From Verrucomicrobiota bacterium (lineage in GTDB: Bacteria > Verrucomicrobiota > Verrucomicrobiia > Chthoniobacterales > SZAS-18): DNA of 64,000 nucleotides. The notes below the pieces were generated by a model. The model saw only the letters and a program-made list of their open reading frames with translations. It searched no databases and was not told where the DNA came from. Position numbers and translations under genes: made by a program. Of the stretch, positions 1 through 8,099 are shown piece after piece. The stretch is taken from assembly GCA_018240025.1 (NCBI GenBank), contig JAFEGM010000003.1:1-64000 (forward strand), in the 5' to 3' direction. Each line of letters starts with the position of its first letter. The stretch's first letter is position 1.

Positions 1-44
1 CGCCTGGGCCTTGGCGAGGCACTCGAGCACCGCGCGTCCTGCCT

Positions 45-165
45 CTGCCCGCGCAGACGAGCCGCTGCCGCTGGCTGCATAGATCGTAGAAGTCATAGGC
101 TACGGCCTACGACATGTATGATCAGACCGGTCAAGGTGCTTCGCCGAGGGGGTTGGCGCACCGGT
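45..165. repeat. 121-bp direct repeat, copy 1 (hairpin-bearing)
   Basis: This segment recurs almost unchanged exactly 176 bases downstream. It contains an imperfect hairpin at 92-113 (GTCATAGGC, loop TACG, GCCTACGAC, with one A-C mismatch). The copies differ at only a handful of positions (for example CCGCTGG versus CCATTGG). No protein-like reading frame is apparent. It looks like a REP-type or other intergenic dispersed repeat; its function is unknown. Confidence 0.75.
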
Positions 166-220
166 TACGCAGCAGCGGCGCAACGGCTACTACCTCTTGT
201 GCCGCGTCAGTGGGAATGAC

Positions 221-341
221 CTGCCCGCGCCGTCGAGCCGCTGCCATTGGCTGCATAGATCGTAGAGGTCATAGGCTACGGCCTACGACATGTATGATCA
301 GCCCTGTCAAGGTGCTTCGCCGAGGGGGTTGGCGCACCGGT
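221..341. repeat. 121-bp direct repeat, copy 2 (hairpin-bearing)
   Basis: Second copy of the repeat at 45-165, in the same orientation, with its hairpin at 268-289. Homology begins at CTGCCCGCGC and stops just after GCGCACCGGT in both copies. The rest of 1-492 shows nothing else I can support; short open frames here are not protein-like. Confidence 0.75.
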
Positions 342-492
342 CACATTCGAACAGGTTGTTTTCGACTTGGTTGACTGGTTGACTCTGGGCGTCCGGCAAC
401 GCTCTCTAAAGCACTCCGCGGTCGCCAACTGGGGCGCGGCGTCGAAGCGTCCGGCCAAGTCTATCCCGCGCGCGACCGAGGGCCGTTTTGGA

Positions 493-1071
493 TCAATCTT
501 CTTTAAACACGGTGCGCATCAAGAGAGCGAGGCAAAGGGCGAATGAAGCAAGAAGTAGAACAAGAAACCCTGGCTCTAGAGCCGGATAGTATTGAAGCCT
601 TCCCATCCAGACGTACTGAGAGCCGAAGGCACCGGCGTTAAAAATCCAATGGGATATCGCTCCTTTTTGTTCAGTTTTGTCATATGATAGCGGACTAGAC
701 AAAACCCCAATCAGACATTGCACGGAAATCAAAAAAGGTAATACCGTTGCTGCCGCCAAAGCCCCAGCATTGACTACCGTAGTAACGGTTTCTTGCCGAT
801 TCATGTCTAGATTGAACAGGGGCGGAATTCGGTACTTCCAATGTCCCGCATGAGACCCTTGTGCCCAGAGTCTGGCGATCCAGCAAATCGCCATTCCAAT
901 AGCGGGTAGAGTAAATGATCCTAGGAGCGCCCATTGGGATATGACCCATGGCTCGATGTGCGGATCCCCCGTTAGTGGCCTGCCTCGAATGGCAAAAGCT
1001 ATCGGTAGTCCAACGGAAAAAAGGAAGCCAACCAACGCGGTATAGATTATGGCAAGACTAGTTTGATGCAT
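493..1071 (-). CDS. hypothetical membrane protein, four predicted helices
   Basis: I do not recognise this 192-residue protein. Four hydrophobic segments are visible at about residues 5-28, 46-68, 98-124 and 167-187, so it is probably an inner-membrane protein. The ATG start lies 9 bases after the stop of the upstream 716-residue membrane-anchored protein on the same strand, so the two are probably co-transcribed. The base composition is clearly less GC-rich than in most of the window, as for the two genes upstream of it, which suggests acquired DNA. No catalytic motif is visible. Confidence 0.7.
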   Translation of the reverse strand: MHQTSLAIIYTALVGFLFSVGLPIAFAIRGRPLTGDPHIEPWVISQWALLGSFTLPAIGMAICWIARLWAQGSHAGHWKYRIPPLFNLDMNRQETVTTVVNAGALAAATVLPFLISVQCLIGVLSSPLSYDKTEQKGAISHWIFNAGAFGSQYVWMGRLQYYPALEPGFLVLLLASFALCLALLMRTVFKED

Positions 1072-1080
1072 ATTTGTGTG

Positions 1081-3231
1081 TCACCAACGTATTCTGGGCA
1101 GAGGGACGGGGATAATTCTCCGGGCGGCTTCTTCAAGTTCGCGCCTCTTCTTGTCCGCTTCGGCCGCTAATCGTTCAGCCTCTGCGCGCACCCTCTCGGC
1201 CTCACGTCGAATATTCGCTTCCACCTCCTCAGCCTGCCTCCGCAGCTGTTCCTTTGCGGCATCCGCTTCTCGTCGGATGTTTTCGGATACCCGTTCAGCC
1301 TCCCGCCGCAGGTTTTCGGGGGCATCGGCGAGCGCCTTGGCGGGATTGGCTAGAATCTTCTTTGCCTCTTCCGTCATCGCGCCAACAATTCGTCCAATGC
1401 TGACTATCAGTCGAACCACATCATTCTTTGGGCCTATCCTAAATGGCCCGATTAGAGCCTCGGCAACGGCTTCGCCATTACACGGTCGACTGTGAGCGTC
1501 CTCGTCCAATATCCTCAACAGCTCTGTTGCGAGATTCGAATTGAACGCGTCTATGTCTGATACTGTTGCCGTTATCATTTCTTTCGCAATTGGCGTCAAT
1601 TCAACATCGGCGGCAAGCACCATGGAGCGTGCGTCGGCGCTAAACAGTTTTGGTTTGGTTTGGGCCACCGCGGCAGCGTAGGGCAGAAGAATTCTCCAGC
1701 TGTCATCTACGCCAGACGTGGTATTGGGCAACGACACAAAAGTTTTCCGAGTATCCACTAGGACCACGCCGCGAGGCGGATGGCGAAATATCGGTTGCGT
1801 CACTCGTATTCCCACATGTGGAACGGACGCCCAGCCGACGCCAATTGAGGCACGCCCATCCGTGACAATATCCAATGAGGTGGATTCACAAGAAACCCCG
1901 AATGTAATGGCCGCTACGGCGGAGTTTCCGGTTCCAAGAAGTGCGGGCCGTGCTGTGAGTGCAACCCGTCCGGCGGCCGAACCCTCTACTCGCACTGTGG
2001 TTCCGACACCCCCTCCGATTAATGGATCAAAGTGAATATGAAGCGGCAATCCCGCGGAAAATGTATAAGTGACATCGACCAAAAATACGCCGTCTCTCCA
2101 TTCAAATGTCCCAATGCCCAGATTCAGTTTTGCGCTCCCTCCGTCGTCATTTGCAGGTTCAAGGTAATATCCCCCTTTGCCTAGCAAATCGTCACTCCAT
2201 TCATTTTCGAATATTTTGCCCCTCCTACCGGTTGTTCGAATAGAGACACTTCTACTTGCGGAGGTTTGTGCCGCGAAAGATCTCGCCATCTCGTCTAAGA
2301 ACTTCTTGCCCAAGTATGTCGTTACATCGTTCTCAGGCGGACTTGCATATAGACTACTTGTCGCGGCCGCTGTGCGCAGCGTGCTAACGACTTCGGTCAA
2401 CCTAGCGAGTGGCATGTGGATGAGAGGCGTGAGGGCCCGAGAGGATGTCAATTGAGAAAGCCCGCCTAAGAGCCAGAAACCCTTGGAACTCGGTACCATC
2501 TGAAGCGCGGGAAAGGAATATGAAACTCTGCTTGTAGGTAGGGCGGCGATATAGCTAAGCGACCCATTTCCGTGGTTGTATGGGATGGATCCTTGCGACT
2601 CTCCGCCAATATTGAAGCCGAAGGTCGTTTCAAAAGGAATCGCAAATGAGAACAGGTTACTACCTGCACACACCGTTTGAAACTCCCGTATTGCAAAAAA
2701 GCTAATGAGTCTACGCTTAAACTCGAACGGCCCCGGTTGGGGTACGATTCTTAGAGCAGTGGGATTGATTTGAAAGGTTGCCAACGAGGTTCCTTTCTCA
2801 TTTCGTTGGAGTTCCTCGAATCGGATGCTCCCCTCGCATTCAACCGTTACCTGGTATCCCCGGGCCGATATTAACACTACTATATTTGCTAACAGGGACG
2901 CAGGTGTCGACCTTGCATGTATTTGGTGAACCTCGGCTGACAGACCATCGAGAAAGAGGGTGCGCCCTGTATGTTCAATTCGCGTTCCCACTATTGTTTG
3001 GGCCGCTTTGGCGACCAACTTGTTAGAGATATGGGCTGCTATGGCTGAGTCTGATGGACTGGTCGAAGCTTTGACAAGAATTTCAAATGCACTAAGGGAT
3101 TCGACCTCAGAGAGCAATCGATCCTTTTCTCCTATCAAGGTAACTTCCAGCGGGGTGCTCTTGATGAACAGGATTATTGATATTCCCGCCAAGAGTACTA
3201 GTCCGGCTAAGATTCGTTTAATCTTTTTCAT
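1081..3231 (-). CDS. large membrane-anchored protein with hendecad-repeat C-terminus, unknown function
   Basis: This 716-residue protein starts with MKKIKR and a single hydrophobic segment (about 8-24), consistent with an N-terminal membrane anchor and an extracytoplasmic body. The middle (about 60-600) is beta-rich looking with no family I recognise. The C-terminus from about 639 to 693 holds five successive 11-residue units of the type ENLRREAERVS / ENIRREADAAK, then a Pro-rich end. That is a hendecad pattern typical of long charged helices. It is followed after 9 bases by a small membrane protein, a likely operon partner. Lower GC than most of the window suggests transfer. Function cannot be assigned. 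Confidence 0.75.
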   Translation of the reverse strand: MKKIKRILAGLVLLAGISIILFIKSTPLEVTLIGEKDRLLSEVESLSAFEILVKASTSPSDSAIAAHISNKLVAKAAQTIVGTRIEHTGRTLFLDGLSAEVHQIHARSTPASLLANIVVLISARGYQVTVECEGSIRFEELQRNEKGTSLATFQINPTALRIVPQPGPFEFKRRLISFFAIREFQTVCAGSNLFSFAIPFETTFGFNIGGESQGSIPYNHGNGSLSYIAALPTSRVSYSFPALQMVPSSKGFWLLGGLSQLTSSRALTPLIHMPLARLTEVVSTLRTAAATSSLYASPPENDVTTYLGKKFLDEMARSFAAQTSASRSVSIRTTGRRGKIFENEWSDDLLGKGGYYLEPANDDGGSAKLNLGIGTFEWRDGVFLVDVTYTFSAGLPLHIHFDPLIGGGVGTTVRVEGSAAGRVALTARPALLGTGNSAVAAITFGVSCESTSLDIVTDGRASIGVGWASVPHVGIRVTQPIFRHPPRGVVLVDTRKTFVSLPNTTSGVDDSWRILLPYAAAVAQTKPKLFSADARSMVLAADVELTPIAKEMITATVSDIDAFNSNLATELLRILDEDAHSRPCNGEAVAEALIGPFRIGPKNDVVRLIVSIGRIVGAMTEEAKKILANPAKALADAPENLRREAERVSENIRREADAAKEQLRRQAEEVEANIRREAERVRAEAERLAAEADKKRRELEEAARRIIPVPLPRIRW

Positions 3232-3518
3232 GGATAATAAGGTAGATGTCTATGCTGATCTTCTGAGAGTGAAGTAGACGCAGGGCGTTTGTCGCATTCT
3301 CTGCGACCGACCATGGACGCCGCTCCTGCTGAAACTGGCGGTACCATTATCGAAACTCACCGATCCTGTAAACAAAGTTCCTCGGGATTTGTGACCAAGA
3401 TGTGGGCGCTGAGGTAGATTGCGACAGCGGTTGATTCGAATTCTACGACTGACTGAACAGACGATTCTTTTGCTTGCCCCTCGCCCACCGTTTTGGGGCC
3501 AAGCGATCTATCGGCCCT

Positions 3519-5027
3519 TCAGGACGATTTGATTTTTTCCACAAGTTTCTCCAGCCCGAGGGCTGAAACATAGTCGAAGGTTTTGTTGAGAACATACTGT
3601 TGAATATGACCCGGAGTATATGTCTTTTGAGGCTTTGACGTGCGCCATGTAAATTCGAGGCAAATTGGATCGGAGTCCTTCAACTCGATAAATATGTCTG
3701 GATTGAGTCCGATCTCCTCAACTCGCTGCCCCGCGCTCAATCGTTGATAGTCTAAGTTGCCTTTGAGCAGCGCCTCGATCCCGTCCCGAAACGCCTCGTG
3801 CAGTTCACCGTCCCTCTTCTTTGTGGCAAGAGTTTGGAGTCTATTGTACTCCTCTGCGGCAGGAGTTTCAGTCTTCTTAGGAGCGCTACGAGTTATAGGG
3901 GCACTTTTTGTTAGCAATTCTCCAACAATTGACTCTCGTAACAATTGGATAGCCTCCTCCCTATCTCCGGTGGGGGAATTTAGAAGAGAGACTACTGATT
4001 CTTGCCCAAATGCGCGCGCTATTGCTAATGAGAGCCGAGGCGGAACCTCGATAATCCGCACGTCTAGGTAGCTGAGAATGTATGGCATGGCGTCTCCAAG
4101 AGTTTGCCATTGCTTTCGATAATGTGTATCTTCATGGTCCTTTGCGAGGGCGAGCGTGAACGCCGGAATATCCAGTGCGCGTTGATTTCGGTAAGTTAGT
4201 GAACGCACGTATCCCCATAGTTCCTTCGCGTCGTCCCCGGCGACAAGAATCCAAACGCGGGGGCGTGGACGTCTCTTGAGTATTTCATGCGCGTGCTTGT
4301 TGATTTCTTCTGACTTAAGTCCAAGAGCGGAAAAATAAGAGGCTACCGTGTCGTGTTCGGCTAAAAGCGTCTGACCAAGCGCTTCAGCGATCCCAAATTC
4401 GCTCAGAGCTCTACCTGAGTTGAATAGTTTGCTTGTTTCATTTGCGATTGAATAGTAGTGTGCCTTTGGAGGGCCTGAAAAGGTGAAGTATTTCGCACCG
4501 TTGACTAGAAGACTATCCGAACCGGTTTGCTCCGCGATTCGAATCAAATCTTGCGCGTAGTCTTCGCGCGAGATCGGCCACACTACCAAGCCGGAAGGTC
4601 CCAGTTTACGAAACTCTCTACGAAGATCATCGAAGAATCGGACGATTTCTTCTGTGTTGTCCCGCTGATTCTCGCGATCGTGCAAATAGAAAAGATGTTT
4701 CACCGTTAAAGCGCGTTGCACTTCCGACTTCAGAAACGGCACAATGTCCTTTAATTTAACTGTGTGATTGATTCGATGCACATTCAGCCCTTCTAGGAAC
4801 CGATGGCTGCTAGCGAGGAAGGTTGTCTTGCCTACTCCTGAGGGTCCGAAGAAGATTTCTAGGCCCGAGACATCCCCTCTATGCATCGCCGCGAAGGTCT
4901 CTTGGAGGTGTCTAAGTGCATGGTCTACTCGTACAATAATTCTCGATACATCCTGCTGACTGGCCATTGCCGTGCTTTCTAAACGTTCGTATCGTCGAGG
5001 AAGAACTAGATGTCGAATGGTTTCCAT
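3519..5027 (-). CDS. P-loop ATPase with nuclease-like C-terminal region
   Basis: This 502-residue protein has a clear Walker A motif (GPSGVGKTT, residues 61-69) near the N-terminus. The C-terminal part (about 400-502) contains NPDIFIELKD followed by ICLEFTWR, which resembles the strand-turn-strand core of PD-(D/E)xK nucleases, although the usual lysine is replaced by Thr/Arg. The central region has no family I recognise. The start used is the first ATG; an internal ATG at 4967 (MASQQDV) is also possible and neither has a strong ribosome site. It lies 287 bases upstream of the 716-residue gene on the same strand. An anti-phage or nucleic-acid role is plausible but is inference only. Confidence 0.65.
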   Translation of the reverse strand: METIRHLVLPRRYERLESTAMASQQDVSRIIVRVDHALRHLQETFAAMHRGDVSGLEIFFGPSGVGKTTFLASSHRFLEGLNVHRINHTVKLKDIVPFLKSEVQRALTVKHLFYLHDRENQRDNTEEIVRFFDDLRREFRKLGPSGLVVWPISREDYAQDLIRIAEQTGSDSLLVNGAKYFTFSGPPKAHYYSIANETSKLFNSGRALSEFGIAEALGQTLLAEHDTVASYFSALGLKSEEINKHAHEILKRRPRPRVWILVAGDDAKELWGYVRSLTYRNQRALDIPAFTLALAKDHEDTHYRKQWQTLGDAMPYILSYLDVRIIEVPPRLSLAIARAFGQESVVSLLNSPTGDREEAIQLLRESIVGELLTKSAPITRSAPKKTETPAAEEYNRLQTLATKKRDGELHEAFRDGIEALLKGNLDYQRLSAGQRVEEIGLNPDIFIELKDSDPICLEFTWRTSKPQKTYTPGHIQQYVLNKTFDYVSALGLEKLVEKIKSS

Positions 5028-5358
5028 TTGTTGGATGTCGCCTAGAGTTTCTTTTGCATTACGGAATATCCGCGGCAGAAATACTACAGGGAAAAATGCC
5101 AGCTTTGCAGCTATGACTCAAGAAGATTTCAAGGTTATTTACTGTTCCGCTGATAGACGCAGTAGGCTCGCCGAGGACCATAGCCGTTGACACAACCGTC
5201 GATGCTACAACCGCCTCACGCCGCGTCCAGAAGATCGTTGTTGGTTGGCGGTGATTCGCGTGCCAATCGGTGCCACCTTTGTCTAGAATTCGCCGGGGTC
5301 GAGTTGTGAGGGCTATTCGGTTGTTTTTGTAGTTGGACGAACCGGGCTGTCCGGGTCT
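5028..5358. other. 331-base gap without recognisable gene
   Basis: This stretch lies between the start of the P-loop ATPase gene and the end of the transposase remnant. It would hold the ATPase promoter, but I see no convincing -35/-10 pair. Open frames overlapping its left part look like translation noise of the transposase remnant. Confidence 0.5.
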
Positions 5359-5831
5359 TTACGCTGGGGCGGTGGCGGGGGTGCGCAGGTCGAGACGGCC
5401 GAGATGGAATAGGATGCGGTCGCGGAAGTGGGCGAAGCAGCGGAAGCCGCGAGCGTTCTTCTTGATGGTCTCGATGACGGAGTTGAAGCCCTCGCAGACC
5501 GCCGTGGTGATGCGGTGCGTGAAGTAGGCAAAGATACCCTCCTTGTGGGCGCGGAGGGTTTGACCACCTTGCGTAACGGGGCCAGGCGGCTGAGCAGCGC
5601 CGAGCGGCACCAGCGCTCGAAAAAGCGCTCGGTCTGCGCGCGCGTCGGCAGGCTGAAGAGCTGGCCGAAGAGTTGTTTGCGCTGCAAGGCTCGAGCCACC
5701 ACGGAGAACTGGCGGGACAGCAGTCGGAAGGGCCAAGCCAGCGGGTCGGGATGTAAGATGTAAGGAAAGCGGCTTGGGGAGCCTCGATCGAGCTTGAAGG
5801 GGCCTGCATCGAGACCGGCCATCAGAAGCAA
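5359..5831 (-). pseudogene. ISL3-family transposase remnant, C-terminal part, frameshifted
   Basis: Two overlapping minus-strand frames together spell the C-terminus of an ISL3-type DDE transposase. One frame gives RFFERWCRSALLSRLAPLRKVV; the neighbouring frame continues QTLRAHKEGIFAYFTHRIT and CEGFNSVIETIKKNARGFRC, which matches the family's HRxTNGxxEGxNxxIKxxKRxxxGyrnf signature. The switch lies near 5561-5567 and fits the loss of one base. The N-terminal two thirds and any terminal inverted repeats are missing, so this is a dead fragment. (Residue strings are split to show the two frames.). Confidence 0.75.
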
Positions 5832-5859
5832 AACGCCGGTCCCAGGCGGGACCGGCGTT
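5832..5859 (-). terminator. Rho-independent terminator of the frameshifted hypothetical gene
   Basis: A perfect 12-bp stem (AACGCCGGTCCC / GGGACCGGCGTT) closes a 4-base loop. Read on the minus strand the stem is followed by GTTTTGCTT, the usual T-rich tail. It lies about 70 bases after the stop of the hypothetical gene at 5932 and separates it from the transposase remnant. Confidence 0.8.
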
Positions 5860-5931
5860 GGGAGGCGTTGTGGCGGCGAGCCGAGATCCGGCCTCCGACG
5901 TGCGCCGGGTGCCGGAGACTTTCCATCGGTC

Positions 5932-6533
5932 CTACGCGGTCGGCGCAGCGGCGGGTGCCGCCGGCGCGGCGGGGGGCTCGGGCATTTCCGCTTTCTTGCC
6001 CGTCTTCGCCGGGCGCTCGAGGCGGACGGCGGACTTCCAGGCGGCGAGTTTCTCGGGGTTGTCGCGGTAGAGGTTGCAGAGGGCGGCGTCGAGGCTGCGG
6101 CAGAGGATGTCGGATTCGCGGCAGGCCTGGTCCAGGGCGACGGTGCTGGCCACGCCGGTCTGGTTGTCGACAGTCTTGTGGAGGTTCTTGCCGTCGATGG
6201 CGTCGCGGTCGCGGCGGAGGGTGGCCACGAAGGTGGCGGGCAGCAGGCGGTGGATGAAATTCTGCCGGAGGGCGGCCTTGGCGGTCAGGGTTTCGGCCGG
6301 GTCGGGTTCGGGCCGCTCGTCACGTCTTCGAGGAGGGCGAGCAGGGCGTCGGCGTAGCGCTTGGTGACGTGCTCGGAGCGGTCGGGCGGGAGGGCGAAGG
6401 GCCCGGCGGGGGCGCCGGGGATCTTCCGAGTGGCGTCTCCATTGGTGGGGTGAGGGCGAAGATGGTCAATTTTCGCCAAACTTCTCAGCCCGTCGGGGCC
6501 AGTTGGTAGCGGGCGGGGTGGAGTTCTTTCCAT
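5932..6533 (-). pseudogene. hypothetical protein gene, apparently frameshifted
   Basis: The downstream frame (6228-5932) encodes VATLRRDRDAIDGKNLHKTV ... ACRESDILCRSLDAALC and an Ala/Pro-rich tail. The same frame stays open and protein-like upstream (ETLTAKAALRQNFIHRLLPA) without an early start codon, while the N-terminal half (PPDRSEHVTKRYADALLALL) sits in the neighbouring frame and stops at 6285. The two halves join near 6290-6305, so one frameshift has probably split one gene of roughly 150-200 codons. A good terminator follows it. I do not recognise the family. An intact 98-residue product from a GTG at 6228 is the alternative. Confidence 0.5.
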
Positions 6534-6542
6534 CCGTGGGCG

Positions 6543-6835
6543 AGTTGGTGGGAATTGGGGGGGAAGTTGGTTAAAATCGGGGTCCAGTTAGTGAGATTCG
6601 GGGGCCAGTTGGTGTCGCCGGGCCGGGAAGTGTTTCGAATTGACCAGCACTTCTTGGAAATCGCCCTCCAGTTGGAGCATCGCGGGGAAAAAGCGGTGAG
6701 TTTTTCCGACGAGTTGATTGAACGCGAGGGCCAGTTGGTTGAACGCGGGGGCCAGTTGGTTGAACGCGGGGGCCAGTTGGTTGAACGCGGGGTCAGTTGG
6801 TTGAGCGCGGGGTCAGTTGGTTGAACGCGGGGCGG
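6543..6835 (+). repeat. 21-bp periodic array encoding GGQLVER-type heptapeptides
   Basis: The motif AGTTGGTTGAACGCGGGGGCC repeats with starts at 6712, 6733, 6754, 6775, 6795 and 6815. The same AGTTG phase can be traced at 6543, 6565, 6586, 6607 and 6670, so about 14 units are in register. In one plus-strand frame (6555-6824, TTG start) the array reads as heptads GGKLVKI, GVQLVRF, GGQLVSP ... EGQLVER, GGQLVER, with hydrophobic residues kept at the same two places even where DNA similarity is low. The frame breaks where the unit becomes 20 bp. It may be a small repeat protein or its remains. Confidence 0.6.
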
Positions 6836-6994
6836 AGCGGGCAGGAACCTACGAGCGTACAGAGAGGGGCAGACCTTCGTGGGTCGTGGTCGCGAAGGCG
6901 GCCGGGTCGGGAGGGCGGGCTGGGGCCGTGGGGTCGGAAATGGGGCGGCCGGGCAGCGGCCGGGGATGCTCCAGCGGGGGAGGCCCGGGAACTC

Positions 6995-7319
6995 GCCGGA
7001 GCCTTTCCGGAAGCGACCGGAGGCAGGCTGAAACCTCCCGGAGGTGGATTTACTCTGGAGCTATGGTCTCCGGAAGGACCCGGAGGCGGTTTTGAACTAG
7101 GCGGAGGCGAGCCGGAGGGACCTTGGACCGGTTTTGAACTTCCCGGAGGCCCGCTTCAACCCGCCGGAGGTCGTCCTAAACCGTCCGGAGGGCCTGCCGA
7201 AAGTCGCCGGAGGCCGTCTGAAACTCGCCGGAGGCGCATTTGGAACCGCCCGGAGGCGGATTTGCGGCCGGCGGAGGCCGGGCGGAACTCGCCGGAGTCG
7301 AATTTGTACGAGCCTGAGG
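6995..7319. repeat. second 21-bp periodic array, GCCGGAGG core
   Basis: The core GCCGGAGG (or CCCGGAGG, GGCGGAGG) recurs at 6995, 7017, 7037, 7079, 7100, 7142, 7163, 7184, 7206, 7227, 7249, 7270, 7291 and 7312, that is every 21 or 22 bases or a multiple. The unit ends in a T-rich then A-rich part such as TTTTGAAAC. Translation gives PEA-type heptads (RPEADLR, SPESNLY, EPEAVLK) but the 22-base steps shift the frame, so no single product results. It differs in sequence from the neighbouring AGTTGG array but shares the period. Between 6836 and 6994 I see nothing definable. Confidence 0.65.
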
Positions 7320-7351
7320 CAGTTTTGAAATGGCTAGGACTATGTTTGAAG

Positions 7352-7572
7352 TCGGCGGTACGAGGGGGCGCCCCGTTGGGGCTTGGGATTCGTCCTGGTC
7401 GATTCCCAGGCCTGCGGCCTGGGCTGGCGTAGGTCCGACCTTCGGCCGGCGGGGTGCGACGCGTTGGAAGCCGGCGGTACGAAGGGGGCGCCCCGTTGGG
7501 GCTTGGGATTCGTCCTGGTCGAATCCCAGGCCTGCGGCCTGGGCTGGCTTAGGTCCGACCTTCGGCCGGCGG
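7352..7572. repeat. 120-bp tandem duplication of a three-hairpin repeat
   Basis: Two nearly identical copies (about 7352-7452 and 7472-7572) are offset by exactly 120 bases. Each contains GCCCC-GTT-GGGGC, CCCAGGCC-TGC-GGCCTGGG and CCGACC-TTC-GGCCGG hairpins in order. A third copy lies at 13332-13432. The succession of compact stems with 3-base loops suggests a structured RNA, a REP-like element or a non-autonomous mobile unit. No protein-like frame is apparent. Confidence 0.8.
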
Positions 7573-7674
7573 GATGGCGTTCTTGGCCGAGACGGTCTCC
7601 CACGCCGCCGAGGCCGAGGCCGTCGGCCGATAAGACAGTGAGCGGGATTCTTGGTCGGGGGGAGGTCGAGATTC

Positions 7675-7705
7675 GTCGGTGGGGTGGAGTTCCACCTCCA
7701 CCGAC
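7675..7705. repeat. near-palindrome with GTGGAGTTCCAC core, inverted relative to 7810 repeat
   Basis: The segment begins GTCGGTGG and ends CCACCGAC around a GTGGAGTTCCAC palindrome-like centre. It is close to the reverse complement of the sequence at 7804-7832, which places an inverted pair around about 100 bases. Confidence 0.6.
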
Positions 7706-7809
7706 GGCCAATCGAAGTGGAAGCCACTGTGCGAGCTCGACCGGCTCTTCGGCCATGCCTGGACCTGACCTGGTCCTGAACGAGTCACCTTTCCCTGTCC
7801 GCCGTCGGA

Positions 7810-7979
7810 GGTGGAACTCCACCCCACCGACGGGGCTGCGTCCATCGCCCGGCGGTTCTCGGGCCCAGCTGTCGGAGGCAGAGCGTCGAGCGAAAGGTGG
7901 AACTCCACCACCGACGGGGCTGCGTCCATCGAGCGGACGTTCCCGGGCTTAGCTGTCGGAGGCAATGCGTCGAGGGAAG
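7810..7979. repeat. 86-bp tandem repeat, two copies, GTGGAACTCCAC motif
   Basis: Copies at 7810-7895 and 7896-7979 share GGTGGAACTCCACC, ACCGACGGGGCTGCGTCCAT, the hexanucleotide TAGCTG context and GTCGGAGGCA...GCGTCGAG. They differ by small indels and substitutions. The whole 7331-8099 stretch is repeat DNA with no gene I can support; its right end abuts the NYN-domain gene. Confidence 0.75.
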
Positions 7980-8099
7980 AGCGGGGGAAGGGGCAGGTCT
8001 TCGATCGTCCTTCGTCTGCACCCACGCCGGCGGCCGCGGGGTGCCGCGTCCCCGACAACTTCGAGTTTCGTCGGGGCGATTCTGCCTTATCAGCGGGGC

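Noticed and set aside
114-374. Short plus-strand open frame across the 121-bp repeats
   Set aside because: Its translation repeats with the DNA repeat and has no protein-like character.
6543-7319. CRISPR-like appearance of the periodic arrays
   Set aside because: The 21-bp period is continuous with no unique spacers, units are degenerate, and no cas genes are near.
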